Source of the DNA: Nephromyces sp. MM_2019
Lineage: Eukaryota; Apicomplexa; Aconoidasida; Nephromycida
Length of the DNA stretch: 32,840 bases
NCBI GenBank assembly: GCA_015657535.1
Contig: JADHZB010000823.1
Coordinates: forward strand, 1-32,840
Direction: 5' to 3'
Positions 13,163 through 22,566 of the stretch are shown here, in pieces (within the stretch, counting starts at the first letter, position 1; the number at the start of each line of letters is the position of its first letter). A model generated the notes under the pieces. The model made no database searches. It was given only the letters and a program-made list of their open reading frames with translations, and was not told the origin of the DNA. The translations under genes were made by a program, and so were the position numbers.

Positions 13163-13521
13163 GTGTATGTGTGGTATACTTATATATATAGTTGATGTAT
13201 ATGAACTATATATTATATTTATGTATATATGTATGTGTGTGTGTACATATATACATATTTCAGATGAAGGAAGAAATATCCAATATAAATATTCAAGTAG
13301 ATAATAATAATCATGAAACTCAACTATTAAATTCAAATAATTTTATAATGCCAATTGTAGATTTAGAACGTTCATTAAATAATAACACATTTAATATATT
13401 CGCACCACCCTCTTCATTGAATTTACTAGCACCTAACTCTGAACATACACAACAATTTGATAGTCGCTTACCACCCTCCTTAGCTAAAGAATCAACTTAT
13501 ACACACACATATAATGAGTGA
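750..13521 (+). CDS. Giant coiled-coil and Thr/His-rich repeat protein, seven exons, 3,966 aa
   Basis: Exons by splice site and phase: 750-1082, 1188-1347, 1509-1603, 1667-2020, 2091-5076, 5216-12930, 13264-13521. All six introns are GT-AG, and the phases (0,1,0,0,1,0) join without a stop; the total, 11,901 nt, is an exact codon multiple. Residues 1-196 are a polar head. About 197-1130 is charged heptad-type coiled coil (Lys/Glu/Gln-rich), with 28-residue repeats near 783-979. From about 1150 to 3881 the chain is Thr/His/Ser/Asp/Asn low complexity with nested tandem repeats and almost no hydrophobic residues. The last exon adds 85 residues of ordinary polar sequence. I see no signal peptide, membrane segment or enzymatic motif. 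A structural or scaffold protein is an inference; I do not recognise a family. It could instead be two genes split at the 139-bp intron 5077-5215, but both sides splice in phase and the downstream part has no convincing start codon of its own. Confidence 0.8.
3497..4084 (+). repeat. Seven tandem 84-bp (28-aa) coiled-coil repeats
   Basis: Near-identical copies begin at 3497, 3581, 3665, 3749, 3833, 3917 and 4001. Each encodes a 28-residue unit, exactly four heptads, with the core ISNREKELEQRYHDIELQQQ. More divergent copies in the same 84-bp register lie upstream (from about 3329 and 3413) and downstream (from about 4085). The first copies are almost identical in DNA and the later ones drift, so recent unequal exchange or slippage is likely. 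The unit preserves heptad phase, so copy number can change without breaking the coiled coil. Confidence 0.95.
5751..6084 (+). repeat. 18-bp tandem repeats encoding HTSSLP / HTSPLP, then TPPHNS / TPPHSS
   Basis: Inside exon 6 of the giant gene. About a dozen copies of an 18-bp unit encode a Pro-containing hexapeptide (His-Thr-Ser-Ser/Pro-Leu-Pro). They change at about 5985 into a related hexapeptide (Thr-Pro-Pro-His-Asn/Ser-Ser) that alternates strictly between an Asn and a Ser form. Unit length is a codon multiple, so the array stays in frame. Confidence 0.93.
6580..6680 (+). repeat. Short 24-bp repeat encoding THLDTTTS
   Basis: A small array in exon 6 with three clear copies of an eight-residue Thr-rich unit (THLDTTTS/THLDTTIT), flanked by degenerate THLD and THFN versions on both sides. 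Confidence 0.8.
7765..7920 (+). repeat. 24-bp tandem repeat encoding DTHIDTKP
   Basis: About six copies of a 24-bp unit in exon 6. Central copies are essentially identical; the first (with HIDSKP) and last (with HIDTKY) have diverged. Confidence 0.93.
8340..9160 (+). repeat. Degenerate Ser-Asp-Val / His-Thr-His repeat domain
   Basis: About 270 residues of exon 6 built from diverged units of the form HSDVxTHxSDVESE. Higher-order duplications are visible: a module containing THNSDVESE recurs near 8690 and 8920. The divergence suggests this is older than the array starting at 10306. Confidence 0.75.
10306..11330 (+). repeat. About 57 tandem 18-bp units encoding THSEHG/D with interspersed THSNYDSHSEHG
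   Basis: An uninterrupted 1-kb array. The basic hexapeptide is Thr/Ala-His-Ser-Glu-His-Gly/Asp, giving a His every third residue. About 13 units carry Ser-Asn-Tyr-Asp instead, putting Tyr where His is expected. These variant units also share a private silent change (CAT rather than CAC for the preceding His), so they spread as copies of one founder. The 18-bp period is divisible by three, so other frames also lack stops; the long antisense and +2-frame ORFs here are artefacts. Confidence 0.96.
11331..11950 (+). repeat. Degenerate 18-bp THSExD repeats
   Basis: Continuation of the hexapeptide register with heavy substitution (THSEVD, THSEAD, THNEPG, THSEID). The second His of the unit is lost, so spacing becomes one His per six residues. 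Some longer modules recur, such as one containing THNEPGTHSEAD three times between 11690 and 11820. Confidence 0.9.
12370..12645 (+). repeat. Thr-Gln-Asp repeats (THTQDIHTQD type)
   Basis: Near the end of exon 6, units of 12-18 bp encode THTQD, IHTQD and a diverged CKDLHTQD pair. This is the last tandem repeat before the sequence returns to Ser/Asn/Asp-rich acidic sequence without His periodicity. Confidence 0.85.
13137..13162. repeat. (TA)n microsatellite in last intron of giant gene
   Basis: About 13 uninterrupted TA dinucleotides within the intron 12931-13263. That intron also carries several TG-rich runs. Confidence 0.95.
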
Positions 13522-14633
13522 TCACACTCTATAGGAATGTGCATTTTTTTTAAATGTGTGCATTTAACATATATATATATGGAGTTGCAATATACTGGTA
13601 TTTCTAATAGATGATTTCTTTTTAATTATTATTATTATAACACTCATTTTACCTGTTTGTTCACAATCATTATTTTATCCATATTTAATTTTATGTATAT
13701 ATATATAATAAGAATTTTGATGATTATGACAAATGTGTATTTGTATATGTGTTTGTATGTGTGTGTGAAAATATAATTTTAGATTACTCTATATTTGTAA
13801 TTTAATATTATTACTTTTTTATTTTTAACATGTGTACATTAATTTTGCTTTTTTGGATATTTTATTATTTCAAAATTCCATAGTATACTGAATTGAAAAA
13901 AACTAAAAAATTTTAATTTTGTAAATTTAATTACATAATTTTTAATCATTATACCAATTAATATTTATATAATAATATTATTATATATATTTGTATACTC
14001 TATTCACCAAATTAGATGAGTATTAAAACATGTAAAATTAAGAATGGATAAAGATATAAAATATAACGGAAATTAGGATTTACAAGTTATTATTTAAATA
14101 TATAAAAAAAAAAAATCCATTTTATATATATGATGATTCACACACTTGTTTTAATAAAACTTGTATTAACATTGTGTTTACTACATGCTAGTTATATACT
14201 ACATTAACATATTTAAATTCATATATATTACATATATATAATACTATGCAAAATTTAAGATATAATTTAATAATTAATGTAAAAGTAATTGATCTCCATC
14301 AAAGTATAATTTTAAAAATGATTATAATTCATTAACTCGTAATTTTTGATTAATTATATATTTAAGTGTTTTAATACACGCATTGAATTAAAACAATTTT
14401 TCAGAATGCATAACATATTATATATTTGAACAATTTATCAAAGGATGATGTTCGATATATATATATATATATAAATTATGATTTAAAGATAATTGACAAG
14501 TTTTTATTTTATTATTTTTAATTATTGCGTGTTTTAGATTCCAACTTTCTTGTAGTATTTGAAAAGAGTTTATTATTATAGATGAAATCTTAGTTCAAGA
14601 TTTGAAAAAATTTTAAAGTTAAATATTTTGTAA
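13522..14633. other. Intergenic, convergent 3' regions
   Basis: AT-rich spacer between the 3' ends of the giant gene and the MAM33 gene, with TA runs and TG-rich patches near 13735-13770. I see no coding exon or RNA gene. Confidence 0.7.
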
Positions 14634-15833
14634 TTATTCAACGAATTTGGACATGTTTGATAGCCAACTCATATATTCTTTTTGTTCTTTTTCAACGCTA
14701 CATGCATCTATGAAGTTACATAAATCATCATCTACACCCAAACTGTTTAACCATTCATCGAATGATTCTTGTACATTATCAGCCAAATCTTCAAAATCAG
14801 GTCCATTAAATGAGGTCATCTAAATCATATTAATAATATATAAATATATTTATATATATTTCAATGATATAAAAATGTATAATACTTGTATTGTTTAACA
14901 AATATATGAAAGTAATTAATAGATATTTTGTATATAGTAAATATGCGATAGAAAAAACGAGTAGGTATAAAGAAGAAGAGTATGAAGAAAACGTTAAATA
15001 TGTACATTGAGAATAAGAAAAGATAAATCTGATAAATTGTTTAATTTTCAATTTGCTTTCACATTTTGAAAAAATAGAAAAAAGTCATACATACCGAATT
15101 CTTAGCCTCTGTATCTTGGAAATATCGAACGTTTCCAATCATATATCTGAACTTCTCATCATTTTGTAACGTTGAGCAATGGAAAGTTATACCATTTCCT
15201 TTTTCATTCTCAATAGTTACAGAAAAGTCAGTCATTTCAGTTTGTTCTCCCATGTCTTCACCTTCTGGTTGGAAGGGGCTAACTAATTGGAATTCAACAG
15301 TCATTGTTTTTCCTGTTTCGTTGAAAAATAAATAATTGATTTATCATATCATATCAACAGATCTATCCGCTCATTTAATTCAATGTGTACTAGGCTTATA
15401 TTAGATATAGGCTAATATTGTTAATCAAGTTAGTGATTAAGTTGTTGAAGATCATGTCTAAATCTCAAATTCATATAAAGTAGATTATTTTTCATATTTA
15501 ATGCAATACAATAAATACATATGACATAATAAAAGCAATATAGAAAAGTATCCTACCATTTTCGAGCGTCTTCTTGAGGGACATATTTGTATCTCCATCC
15601 TTTTCAGTAAAAGTCCAGTCCTTATTCTTTTTGAGGAAATTGGTTGTTGTGTCAGATTTCTCAAAGTTAGACTTTTCGTGTTGAAGTTCTGATGTGAGGT
15701 GTTTATAAATCTTCTTTTGAGCACTTGAGAAAGACCTGGTAGCAATCAAGCTGGGAGTATATAATATTCTCTTTGCTGTTTGGCCCAGAACAGCCTTATT
15801 GAAAGAATTAGAAACTATACGAGAGAGTACCAT
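14634..15833 (-). CDS. MAM33/p32 family mitochondrial matrix protein
   Basis: Three exons on the minus strand: 15833-15557, 15312-15095 and 14819-14634, GT-AG with phases 1 and 0, giving 226 aa. Residues 1-42 look like a mitochondrial presequence: basic and hydroxylated, few acids, with a RSFS-type processing region. Exon 1 then carries a WTFTEKDGDTNMSLKKT strand, exon 2 the TVEFQLVSPFQPEGE and FSVTIENEKGNGITFHC strands, and exon 3 the C-terminal helical signature (GPDFEDL...ESFDEWLNSLGVDDDLCNFI...KEYMSWL). This order and length fit the MAM33/p32 (C1QBP) family, acidic trimeric proteins of the mitochondrial matrix linked to mitochondrial translation. The start at 15833 is the Met that opens the presequence. 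The gene faces away from the gene at 17551, with about 1.7 kb between starts. Confidence 0.92.
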
Positions 15834-17550
15834 CTTGGCAGGAAAGTGATTAGGAATTAGGCGAGAAAAAAAGGTAATTTGGAGATAAATATAATGAAGA
15901 TATATTTGGTGCTTTTTAGATACAAAGAAGATGAGAAAATTAGATATGTGTACTCAAAATGAAGTTTGTTTAAAGTTTTGGCTCTTAAATTATAATTTAA
16001 AGGGAGGGAAATAATTCTAAAAAAAGTTTTGTTGTTCTAATTTAGGGGAAGCTTATTTGAAGGAATAGTTGATGATCTATACAAGCTTAAGTAATATAAC
16101 ACAAAGCACGCGTACTAGGGAAGGTAAGTATGCTTAACTATTTCATCTTGTTGTGTTGTCGATGTATCTATTTTACAACTTGATGATGAACTTGCATTGC
16201 ATATCTTAACATTGAAACTGTACTATATAGTGAATGTTTTACACTTAAACATGTACATATATATATGTGTATGTTGTGTGTGAGTTATTTGTTTTGCAGT
16301 GTATTTTACAAATTTATTGTTATTTTATATGCATTGACATTTAGCATCTAATTTTTGTTGGTGTTTTTTAATTAGCTTGCTTATATTAATGTATACCTCA
16401 ATATACAAATAATAGTATTAAAGTTGATATTCGTTTTCATCTATCAGTTGTTATACATATACATATATTAACATTTGTTATGATTACTTTTGTGTTGGTG
16501 ATTGAGATTTATTTTTACAAGTGTGTAGTTTGTGCTTTAATTGCTACATACCTATTTTATTATGTTTTTATTTAAGTAAGATGTTTAGTTAAGTAATTCC
16601 ATCAATAAATTTGTTAAGTTTGAACATATTAATATAGATTATTATTAAAATATATAAGTTTTTGATACTTTAATCAAGTATCTTTTCATTTTTACAAGTT
16701 TTTTCGAATGGTTTATGATTAAATTACTAAATGTAATATTTTCAGGTAGCATATTTGAATATACACAATAGGTAATGTTGAAAATATATAAACCAAAAAT
16801 GTTGAAAATATAAATAAAAAATATAGAAAATATATAACTGAAAAACATATGAGTTAGATATGATTATCAAACATATTTTGTGTTAAGAAAATTCTCAAAT
16901 AACCCTAAGTTGGACTTGTAACATATATAAAAAAAAATTATATCTAAAGGAGATACAGATTTATATATATATATATGTATCGAGTTTGTTCAAAGTGATA
17001 AAAGGATAGATGAATCAAAAAAAAAGTGTGAAATTGAATTTCAAGCAATAAAGAATCTCGGTAAAAATGAGGATTTTAATAAATTTGATATATAAAAATT
17101 CACTGAAAATTGTTATATAATTCAATTTTCCCTTATTTGTTCGAAGCATAGAACCTTTTTTAAGCATGCTTTAGATGTGTGGTGGAACAACAGTAAAGAG
17201 CCTTTACTACTCTCTTAAATTACTTGGAGAGTAAAACTTCAATTAAATTAGCAAGATGTATCTCTAAATTAATAATTATAATAGAAAATCTACTACTACA
17301 GTTCCAAATGTGTTAAGATTCTTCTTAAGCTCCTATTAGAAACTTAACATTTGATAATTCTTATAACACATTACTAACTACTTAATCTAGTTATTACAGT
17401 ACCCATTTTTACATCTGCATCAACCTCATTTTGAGGTAAAATAAAGCTGATCAAAGTTACAAGCCATAAATACCTAAAATTCCTATCACTTTTTACTATC
17501 TCCTTAAAGCTTATTATGTATTTTTTATACTAAATACAGATTGGGTAAAA
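15834..17550. other. Divergent intergenic region
   Basis: 1.7 kb of AT-rich DNA between the 5' ends of the MAM33 gene and the gene at 17551, presumably holding both promoters. It contains TA and TG tracts (about 16255-16285) and a pair of adjacent hairpins (17192-17233). No exon with supporting splice sites was found. Confidence 0.65.
17192..17233. other. Two adjacent perfect 7-bp inverted repeats
   Basis: AGTAAAG at 17192-17198 pairs with CTTTACT at 17202-17208 (3-nt loop). TACTCTC at 17208-17214 pairs with GAGAGTA at 17227-17233 (12-nt loop). The stems share one base, so they would stack. They lie about 320 bp upstream of the start at 17551. Confidence 0.7.
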
Positions 17551-19300
17551 ATGGAGAACCTTTTAGAGGATGTAAAATCAAAGGTAAAACATCATATCAT
17601 TCATCCTATAAACCTTTGATAATTACAATAATAACAAACAGTCATTCCATTAAATTGATGTCTTTTTGTAAATTTGCACTTTATAAGCACAACATTTGAT
17701 GGGAAGCACACAAGCAGGCCTTCATTGGAAAGTTTTGGATTTTTTCTACTAAAATTATTTTATAGTTTATATATTATACCGCTAAAGTTATTGTTTTATA
17801 ATTTCAAGCTTCATTCTAAATTTCAGTTTATAAACATTAGTAAAGATTTTGCAACAATAGAATTGAGGCTCAATGACGAACTATCCAGTGCATTTGGAGA
17901 AAATATGAATCCAGTGAATTTCACCAATAGGTTAAAGAAACTCAAGGAGAGATGTGATGAGCTTGAACCCAAGCTTAAGGTATAATAATTAGTCCAACTA
18001 AAGCGTGGTACATTAATCAATCCAAGACATATTTACTCAGAAACTATTTGAATGTAAGTTAACCTTGGCCTCGGTTCTGGAACAACAGCTAATTAATTAT
18101 CAGCAATTGGAAGGGTTACAGGTCTCCTATTAAAAATTCTGCATATAAGAACTTTTTCATATTTTCCCAATTCTAATACGCTTCAGAAAATATCAAACTC
18201 GAAGATTTCCGACACTTATGTAGACATAAGAAACGATGCTGCTAACGTACTGGATAGGTGGCAATCAATTTACAGACAAACACTTCGACATCAATTGTTG
18301 GTTTTAAAAACTATTGTAGCATCATTATTCTTTTTTATTATCTCACTACTCACACACCTATGTACAGAGAGGAAAACTCCCTTAACCAATCCAACGTAGA
18401 TATTAGGAAGACCGAGCACCAAGTTCAGCCCGAGCTATATGAAACAGATGTTAGCACTAATTTTTCGATTGTTTAAGATATTCAATTTCTTGTAATTACC
18501 AACACCCTTTCAACTTAGGAATTATATCGCCAACCTGTGGAAGATCTACAAGTGTTGAAGCAACCCGAAGAAATTCTAAATAATTCCTTTCCAAACAACT
18601 TTGAACCGGTAAAATGAAATAATCACCGTGAAAATTACCTTTATATATGACTCGTCATTTCTACTGAAAGATTAGCGAATTTCTATTCGAAACCGTACCA
18701 ACAAAATACAAGGATCGATGCCAATTAGATGAAATAAATCAGATTTATTCTATTTTATGGAGTGAACATGAAAAACATGGAAGGTTCCATAGCTTTATAA
18801 CTAATTTTCATTTTTTTTTTACATTAATCATTGATTCTTTTCAGCTTTCATTCAACATCCAAAGACAGGCTACAAAAGCAACATGGATTACAACTACAAG
18901 GAAGAACTGGTTAAGAACTCTTTTTCTTAAGAGACAGTTAGAACTCGTCATAATTTCCACTTTTTTATTCCAGGAGAAGCCAAAATGGAATCTTTAAAAT
19001 TTCTGAAAGTTATACAAATCAACAAGTAAGAAATTGCCTCCTGAGCGAAAAGCTTGAATGAATTAATATATTCATTGACTCGAGATTTTAGAATAAGCCC
19101 ATTTGTACCTAAGCGTCATTTAACAAAAATTAAATATGAATTTTGTTTAAAAACCCTTGATTCTCAGCAACAACATTTCTCTAACAAAAGAATTTAGACC
19201 TAAGCCACCACTTTATCCCAATTATCTCAAAACTGCTAAATCGCCTATCATTAAAACCAAGAAGCTCCACAACAAGCACACAATTGATCAAAGTTATTAA
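17551..19300 (+). CDS. Ska2-like protein (putative kinetochore), ten small exons
   Basis: Exons: 17551-17583, 17827-17979, 18041-18121, 18187-18257, 18368-18470, 18519-18608, 18671-18783, 18845-18909, 18974-19025, then a last exon at either 19168-19300 (297 aa in total) or 19092-19197 (288 aa). All junctions are GT-AG and in phase. The first about 90 residues are helical, with DFATIELRLNDEL followed by NPVNFTNRLKKLKERCDEL. This matches the pattern of the Ska2 family (short N-terminal helix, Asp-x-x-x-Ile-x-x-Arg-Leu, then Asn-Pro-Val and a Leu/Lys/Arg helix). Ska2 partners Ska1 and Ska3 to hold kinetochores on microtubules. Typical Ska2 is about 120 aa; this protein is more than twice that, and the rest is unrecognised and probably partly disordered. 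The 18257/18368 junction has an alternative (18300/18372). Function is inferred from a short helical similarity only. Confidence 0.62.
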
Positions 19301-20009
19301 ATGGTAATTCAAGTAAGTTTTGATTTAGTTACTTGAATTTTTGGCTTAAATCTTTTAACATAATTATTATCACAAAATATTTTTAGGCACTCCATACCAC
19401 TAATTGGGCTTTCTGCTTCACATTTTTCTACATATCCCCTGATTAGAGCTTTAAATATGTCGATTTCAAAGAAACATCAGACTAGAGCACTACTTTCCAA
19501 AAAAAAATTATATACATTATGTTTTTGTATAATAAGCAATTTGATCCTGAATCTCTGGTTCAATCGATAATGTTTGATGTTTAAATAATACCTAGGATTT
19601 CATCTTAGTTTTCTTTGTAGTTTTGTAAACTTATTCAAACTCATTATTAAGTCTTATTCCTAATTACACAATTTCTATTCTAATAATTATCTATAGGGTT
19701 AATTAATCATCCCTGCCTCAATTATTCGAAAATTTAATACTCAACCATAGAATAAATAATAAAAACTTTTCTATTTTGAATCAATATTTCTCGAAAATAT
19801 TTTAAAGCGATATGTATCCAATATAGACATTTATTCATAATTATTACTAAAGTAACTAGTTATATTTAAACGGGAAAATAAATTTAAATAAAAATTGGTC
19901 GAAGTTGGAAAAAGTTCATTGTAGATGGGTGTTTCATAATAAATAAAATGCTTTGATAATTCTTCACTATGTGAGCCTATAAAGTCTTAAAATAAAAGTA
20001 TTGTTGAAG
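19301..20009. other. Convergent intergenic region
   Basis: Spacer between the Ska2-like gene and the 3' end of the bS6 gene. Directly after the stop at 19300 there is an ATG with a four-codon reading frame into a strong GTAAGT donor (19314), and an acceptor at 19386 continuing it for 19 residues. This may be a 3' UTR intron. The remainder is AT-rich without coding signal. Confidence 0.55.
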
Positions 20010-20539
20010 TCAATCAAAGTTTTTCATATCAGTTCTATTAGGGGTGTAATTGTTGTACTGTATAAGATTATGCTTATGGTCAAGCTTTGTGGTAAGATGT
20101 CGTAAAATACCACTATTTGTATTATATAGCTCCCTTATGTCCTTGATTGAGTTTGGATTGGCACCGAAGGAAATGTAGAACATTCTTCCAAACCAGAATA
20201 CCCCTACTCTGGGCTTGTTTACCCGGAATGATGCCTGATGATTATACAAAAAAAGAATTATCAAAGAATTAGTAAAATAATGTCTTAATTCTAGCCTTGT
20301 TGATAACTGATCTTAAAATAATGAGTTATGAAAGTTATAAAATTGTTATGTAATTGTTTAATGATTTGAATGTAACCTATTAAATCATCTACACATACCC
20401 GTCTCCAACCTAAATCTTTAACCGCAAGTATAGTTCCATGATTTTTATTAATAACTGAGGAAGTATCTTTCAAAAGCTTGACAATGTCAGTAGGCTTCAT
20501 TCGTTTTGAAAGATAAAGATAGCTTTCATAGAAAACCAT
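20010..20539 (-). CDS. Mitochondrial small-subunit ribosomal protein bS6
   Basis: Two exons on the minus strand, 20539-20399 and 20234-20010, joined in phase 0 across a 164-bp GT-AG intron, giving 121 aa. The order of elements is that of bacterial-type S6: strand YESYLYL at residues 4-10, helix MKPTDIVKLLKDTSSVI, then HGTILAVKDLGWRR (the family's conserved Gly/Trp-Gly-Arg-Arg strand). The second exon adds GRMFYISFGANPNSIKDIREL and GILRHLTTKL (the family's LR.LT motif). S6 binds 16S-type rRNA with bS18 on the small-subunit platform. No cleavable presequence is obvious, as is common for organellar S6 proteins. A mitochondrial rather than plastid location is inferred from the diverged sequence; I cannot exclude an apicoplast form. 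Confidence 0.88.
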
Positions 20540-21606
20540 TGTGTGTTTTTTGGCCTACGTAACTTAAAAGTTCAAATTATTCATATGAAAGAGATGTTAT
20601 CTCAATAAAAAAGAAATGCTGTCTCTTTTCAGTATACTAATTGGGTAGTACTTTTTTGCTTTTCTGAGAGCAAATGTGAATTTTTAAGTTAATAAATAGA
20701 CTAAGTAATGATATTGCTGGATAATTGATTAGGATGAAATTGATCTAATTTAAATATTATAAAATTTTAATCTGAAAAACTGTTTCCATATTAGTTTATG
20801 GTTAGCATGATATAGAGCTTAAGCTTTTTGTAATGAAAAATATGATAAAAATATTCAGCTCCTTATCTGGAATTGGGATAGGTTAATTCACAATCATTTA
20901 AAATGATTTAAACCACAGTTTTTATCGGTTGATGCTCATCCCCAATTTGACATTAAATTGTGTTAACTCAATTAGTTTTATTGATTATTGGGATATACTG
21001 TTTAGCTATTGTTACACCTTTAATTGTTGTGGTTACATAATTAGATACAACCTTTCAAGGTATCAAAATTACAATCATCTAGGTTGAGGTGCATTACAAA
21101 TTTTTGAATCTTTTTCAAACAATTTCAAATATCACTCAAAAATTGGATTTTTGTATATTCAAATATGCATTTTGGGATTAAAATAAAATTTGGAAATTCA
21201 TTATAATCTTTGAATATTACAAGTCAAATTTCTCATTTTAAAGCAATTAAAGTGTATTCGAAGGTTACCATGACGTTTAGCTGAATCTCTATTCCTATAT
21301 CTATTATAAATTAATTGTGTATTATGCAGCAAAAATCAATTAACTCTTTACTCACTGAATTAAAAGTTATTATACGTTTTTAATGATTTGAAATTTGGAA
21401 GCATTTACAAATTTAAAAAGGTAAGTAACGCTTTCATTAAAAAATATATCTTGAATTTCTGGATTCATTTTACAAAACCACGGATAAATTCAAAATTTAA
21501 AAATGATTAATTAGTAAATCTATTAATCTCCTTTTAGTTTTTAGCTCATATCTGAGATCTTTTCTATAAAAGGCTGGTTGATTTCACATCTAACACTTGG
21601 GCAGCA
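20540..21606. other. Divergent intergenic region
   Basis: About 1.07 kb between the starts of the bS6 gene and the membrane-protein gene. AT-rich, with no ORF, tRNA-like cloverleaf or strong repeat seen. It probably contains both promoters. Confidence 0.65.
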
Positions 21607-22566
21607 ATGGCAAACGATCAGAAAATTAGTGCCATAGAGACTCTTATGCCATATATTATGCTAATAGTTGAGCTTGGAGCAGTTGTCTTATATTTCAGCC
21701 TATTCTTTTTTTTTTATACACTTGTAAAAAATGAGTTTACATTTGTAAAAATTCAAGTAAAATTATAAACTTAGGCTCGAAAATCTCTAATATATACATT
21801 TATTTTTATTCATGTAAATTCTTAGGTTCTCTTAATCCATGTATTAGCTAGTGTAATGGTTTTGTTTATAATTCCACTTTATCTTGAGCTATATTTAAGA
21901 AGTCTCTATTGGCCAGGCATTTTTCGAATTTCCAGCTATTGCCTTATCGGTATCTGTGCATTGTTTATAAAAGAACATGGACTCATTCGGCTTTTCGTAA
22001 TAAACAAAGCTTATGAAACTTGAGTTTTCTTAAATTTAATGAAATGATTTTTTTGTAATTTTTTACAGTTCTTGATTGTCAATCTTGTCACTACGAGTTT
22101 TGAATCATATGATATATCCCTCAAAACTAAAATGTAAGTGCAATTGTTCAAAGTATTTAATTGCTTAATTAATTTGATAATATCTATTGCTATTTTATAA
22201 ATCAGATTAGCGTGTGAATTTTACAACAATTGCCAAAATTACACTTCAAAATGGATTGACTTCACTCTTTTAATCAGATCGCTTTTATCTATAGTATTGC
22301 AAGTATAGCATATATTATAGCTAATAAAAAATGTTTATATTTTATGATTAACTCTATCATACCAGATCGTTTGTGCGTTAGCTGCGGCTTATATTCTAGT
22401 TTCTATAGGTATACTTGATTCGAAAGTGTTAGCAACAATGTACTTAGTCCCAAACAAAAAAGTTAAGAAAAATGCAGAAAATATTGAAGACGAGCTGGTA
22501 AATTCAGACAATGAAAAAACTGCATTAGACATGCTATTTGAAGGCAAAGCGCAAGTTCATACATAA
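21607..22566 (+). CDS. Multi-pass membrane protein, unknown function, five exons
   Basis: Exons: 21607-about 21723, 21826-21996, 22069-22133, 22206-22302 and 22366-22566, all GT-AG and in phase, about 216 aa. The end of exon 1 is uncertain: in-phase donors also occur inside the hydrophobic stretch near 21679-21685. Hydrophobic segments: MLIVELGAVVLYFSLFFFF (exon 1), LIHVLASVMVLFIIPLYLEL and YCLIGICALFI (exon 2), and a long one crossing the exon 4/5 junction (LLSIVLQ then IVCALAAAYILVSIGIL). This predicts four or five membrane spans with a polar, Lys/Asn/Glu-rich tail of about 45 residues. A Cys-containing loop (ACEFYNNCQNY) separates the spans. There is no cleavable signal peptide; the first span probably acts as signal anchor. 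I do not recognise the family. Confidence 0.75.

Noticed and set aside
13192..13263. Start of the last plus-strand ORF before the acceptor at 13263
   Set aside because: Translates TA/TG-rich intron sequence (Tyr/Ile/Cys-rich). Coding begins at 13264 after a CAG acceptor in phase 0.
16645..16848. 67-codon minus-strand ORF
   Set aside because: AT-driven Phe/Ile/Tyr composition, no splice partners, no recognisable motif.
17674..17826. 5' part of a 103-codon ORF read through into the second exon of the Ska2-like gene
   Set aside because: Hydrophobic, T-rich sequence ending in a pyrimidine tract and CAG; better explained as the intron after a short first exon at 17551-17583.
18784..18844. Retaining the 61-bp interval as coding (no stop in that frame)
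   Set aside because: It reads a Phe-rich stretch typical of a polypyrimidine tract. Splicing it out keeps all three following exons in one continuous frame.
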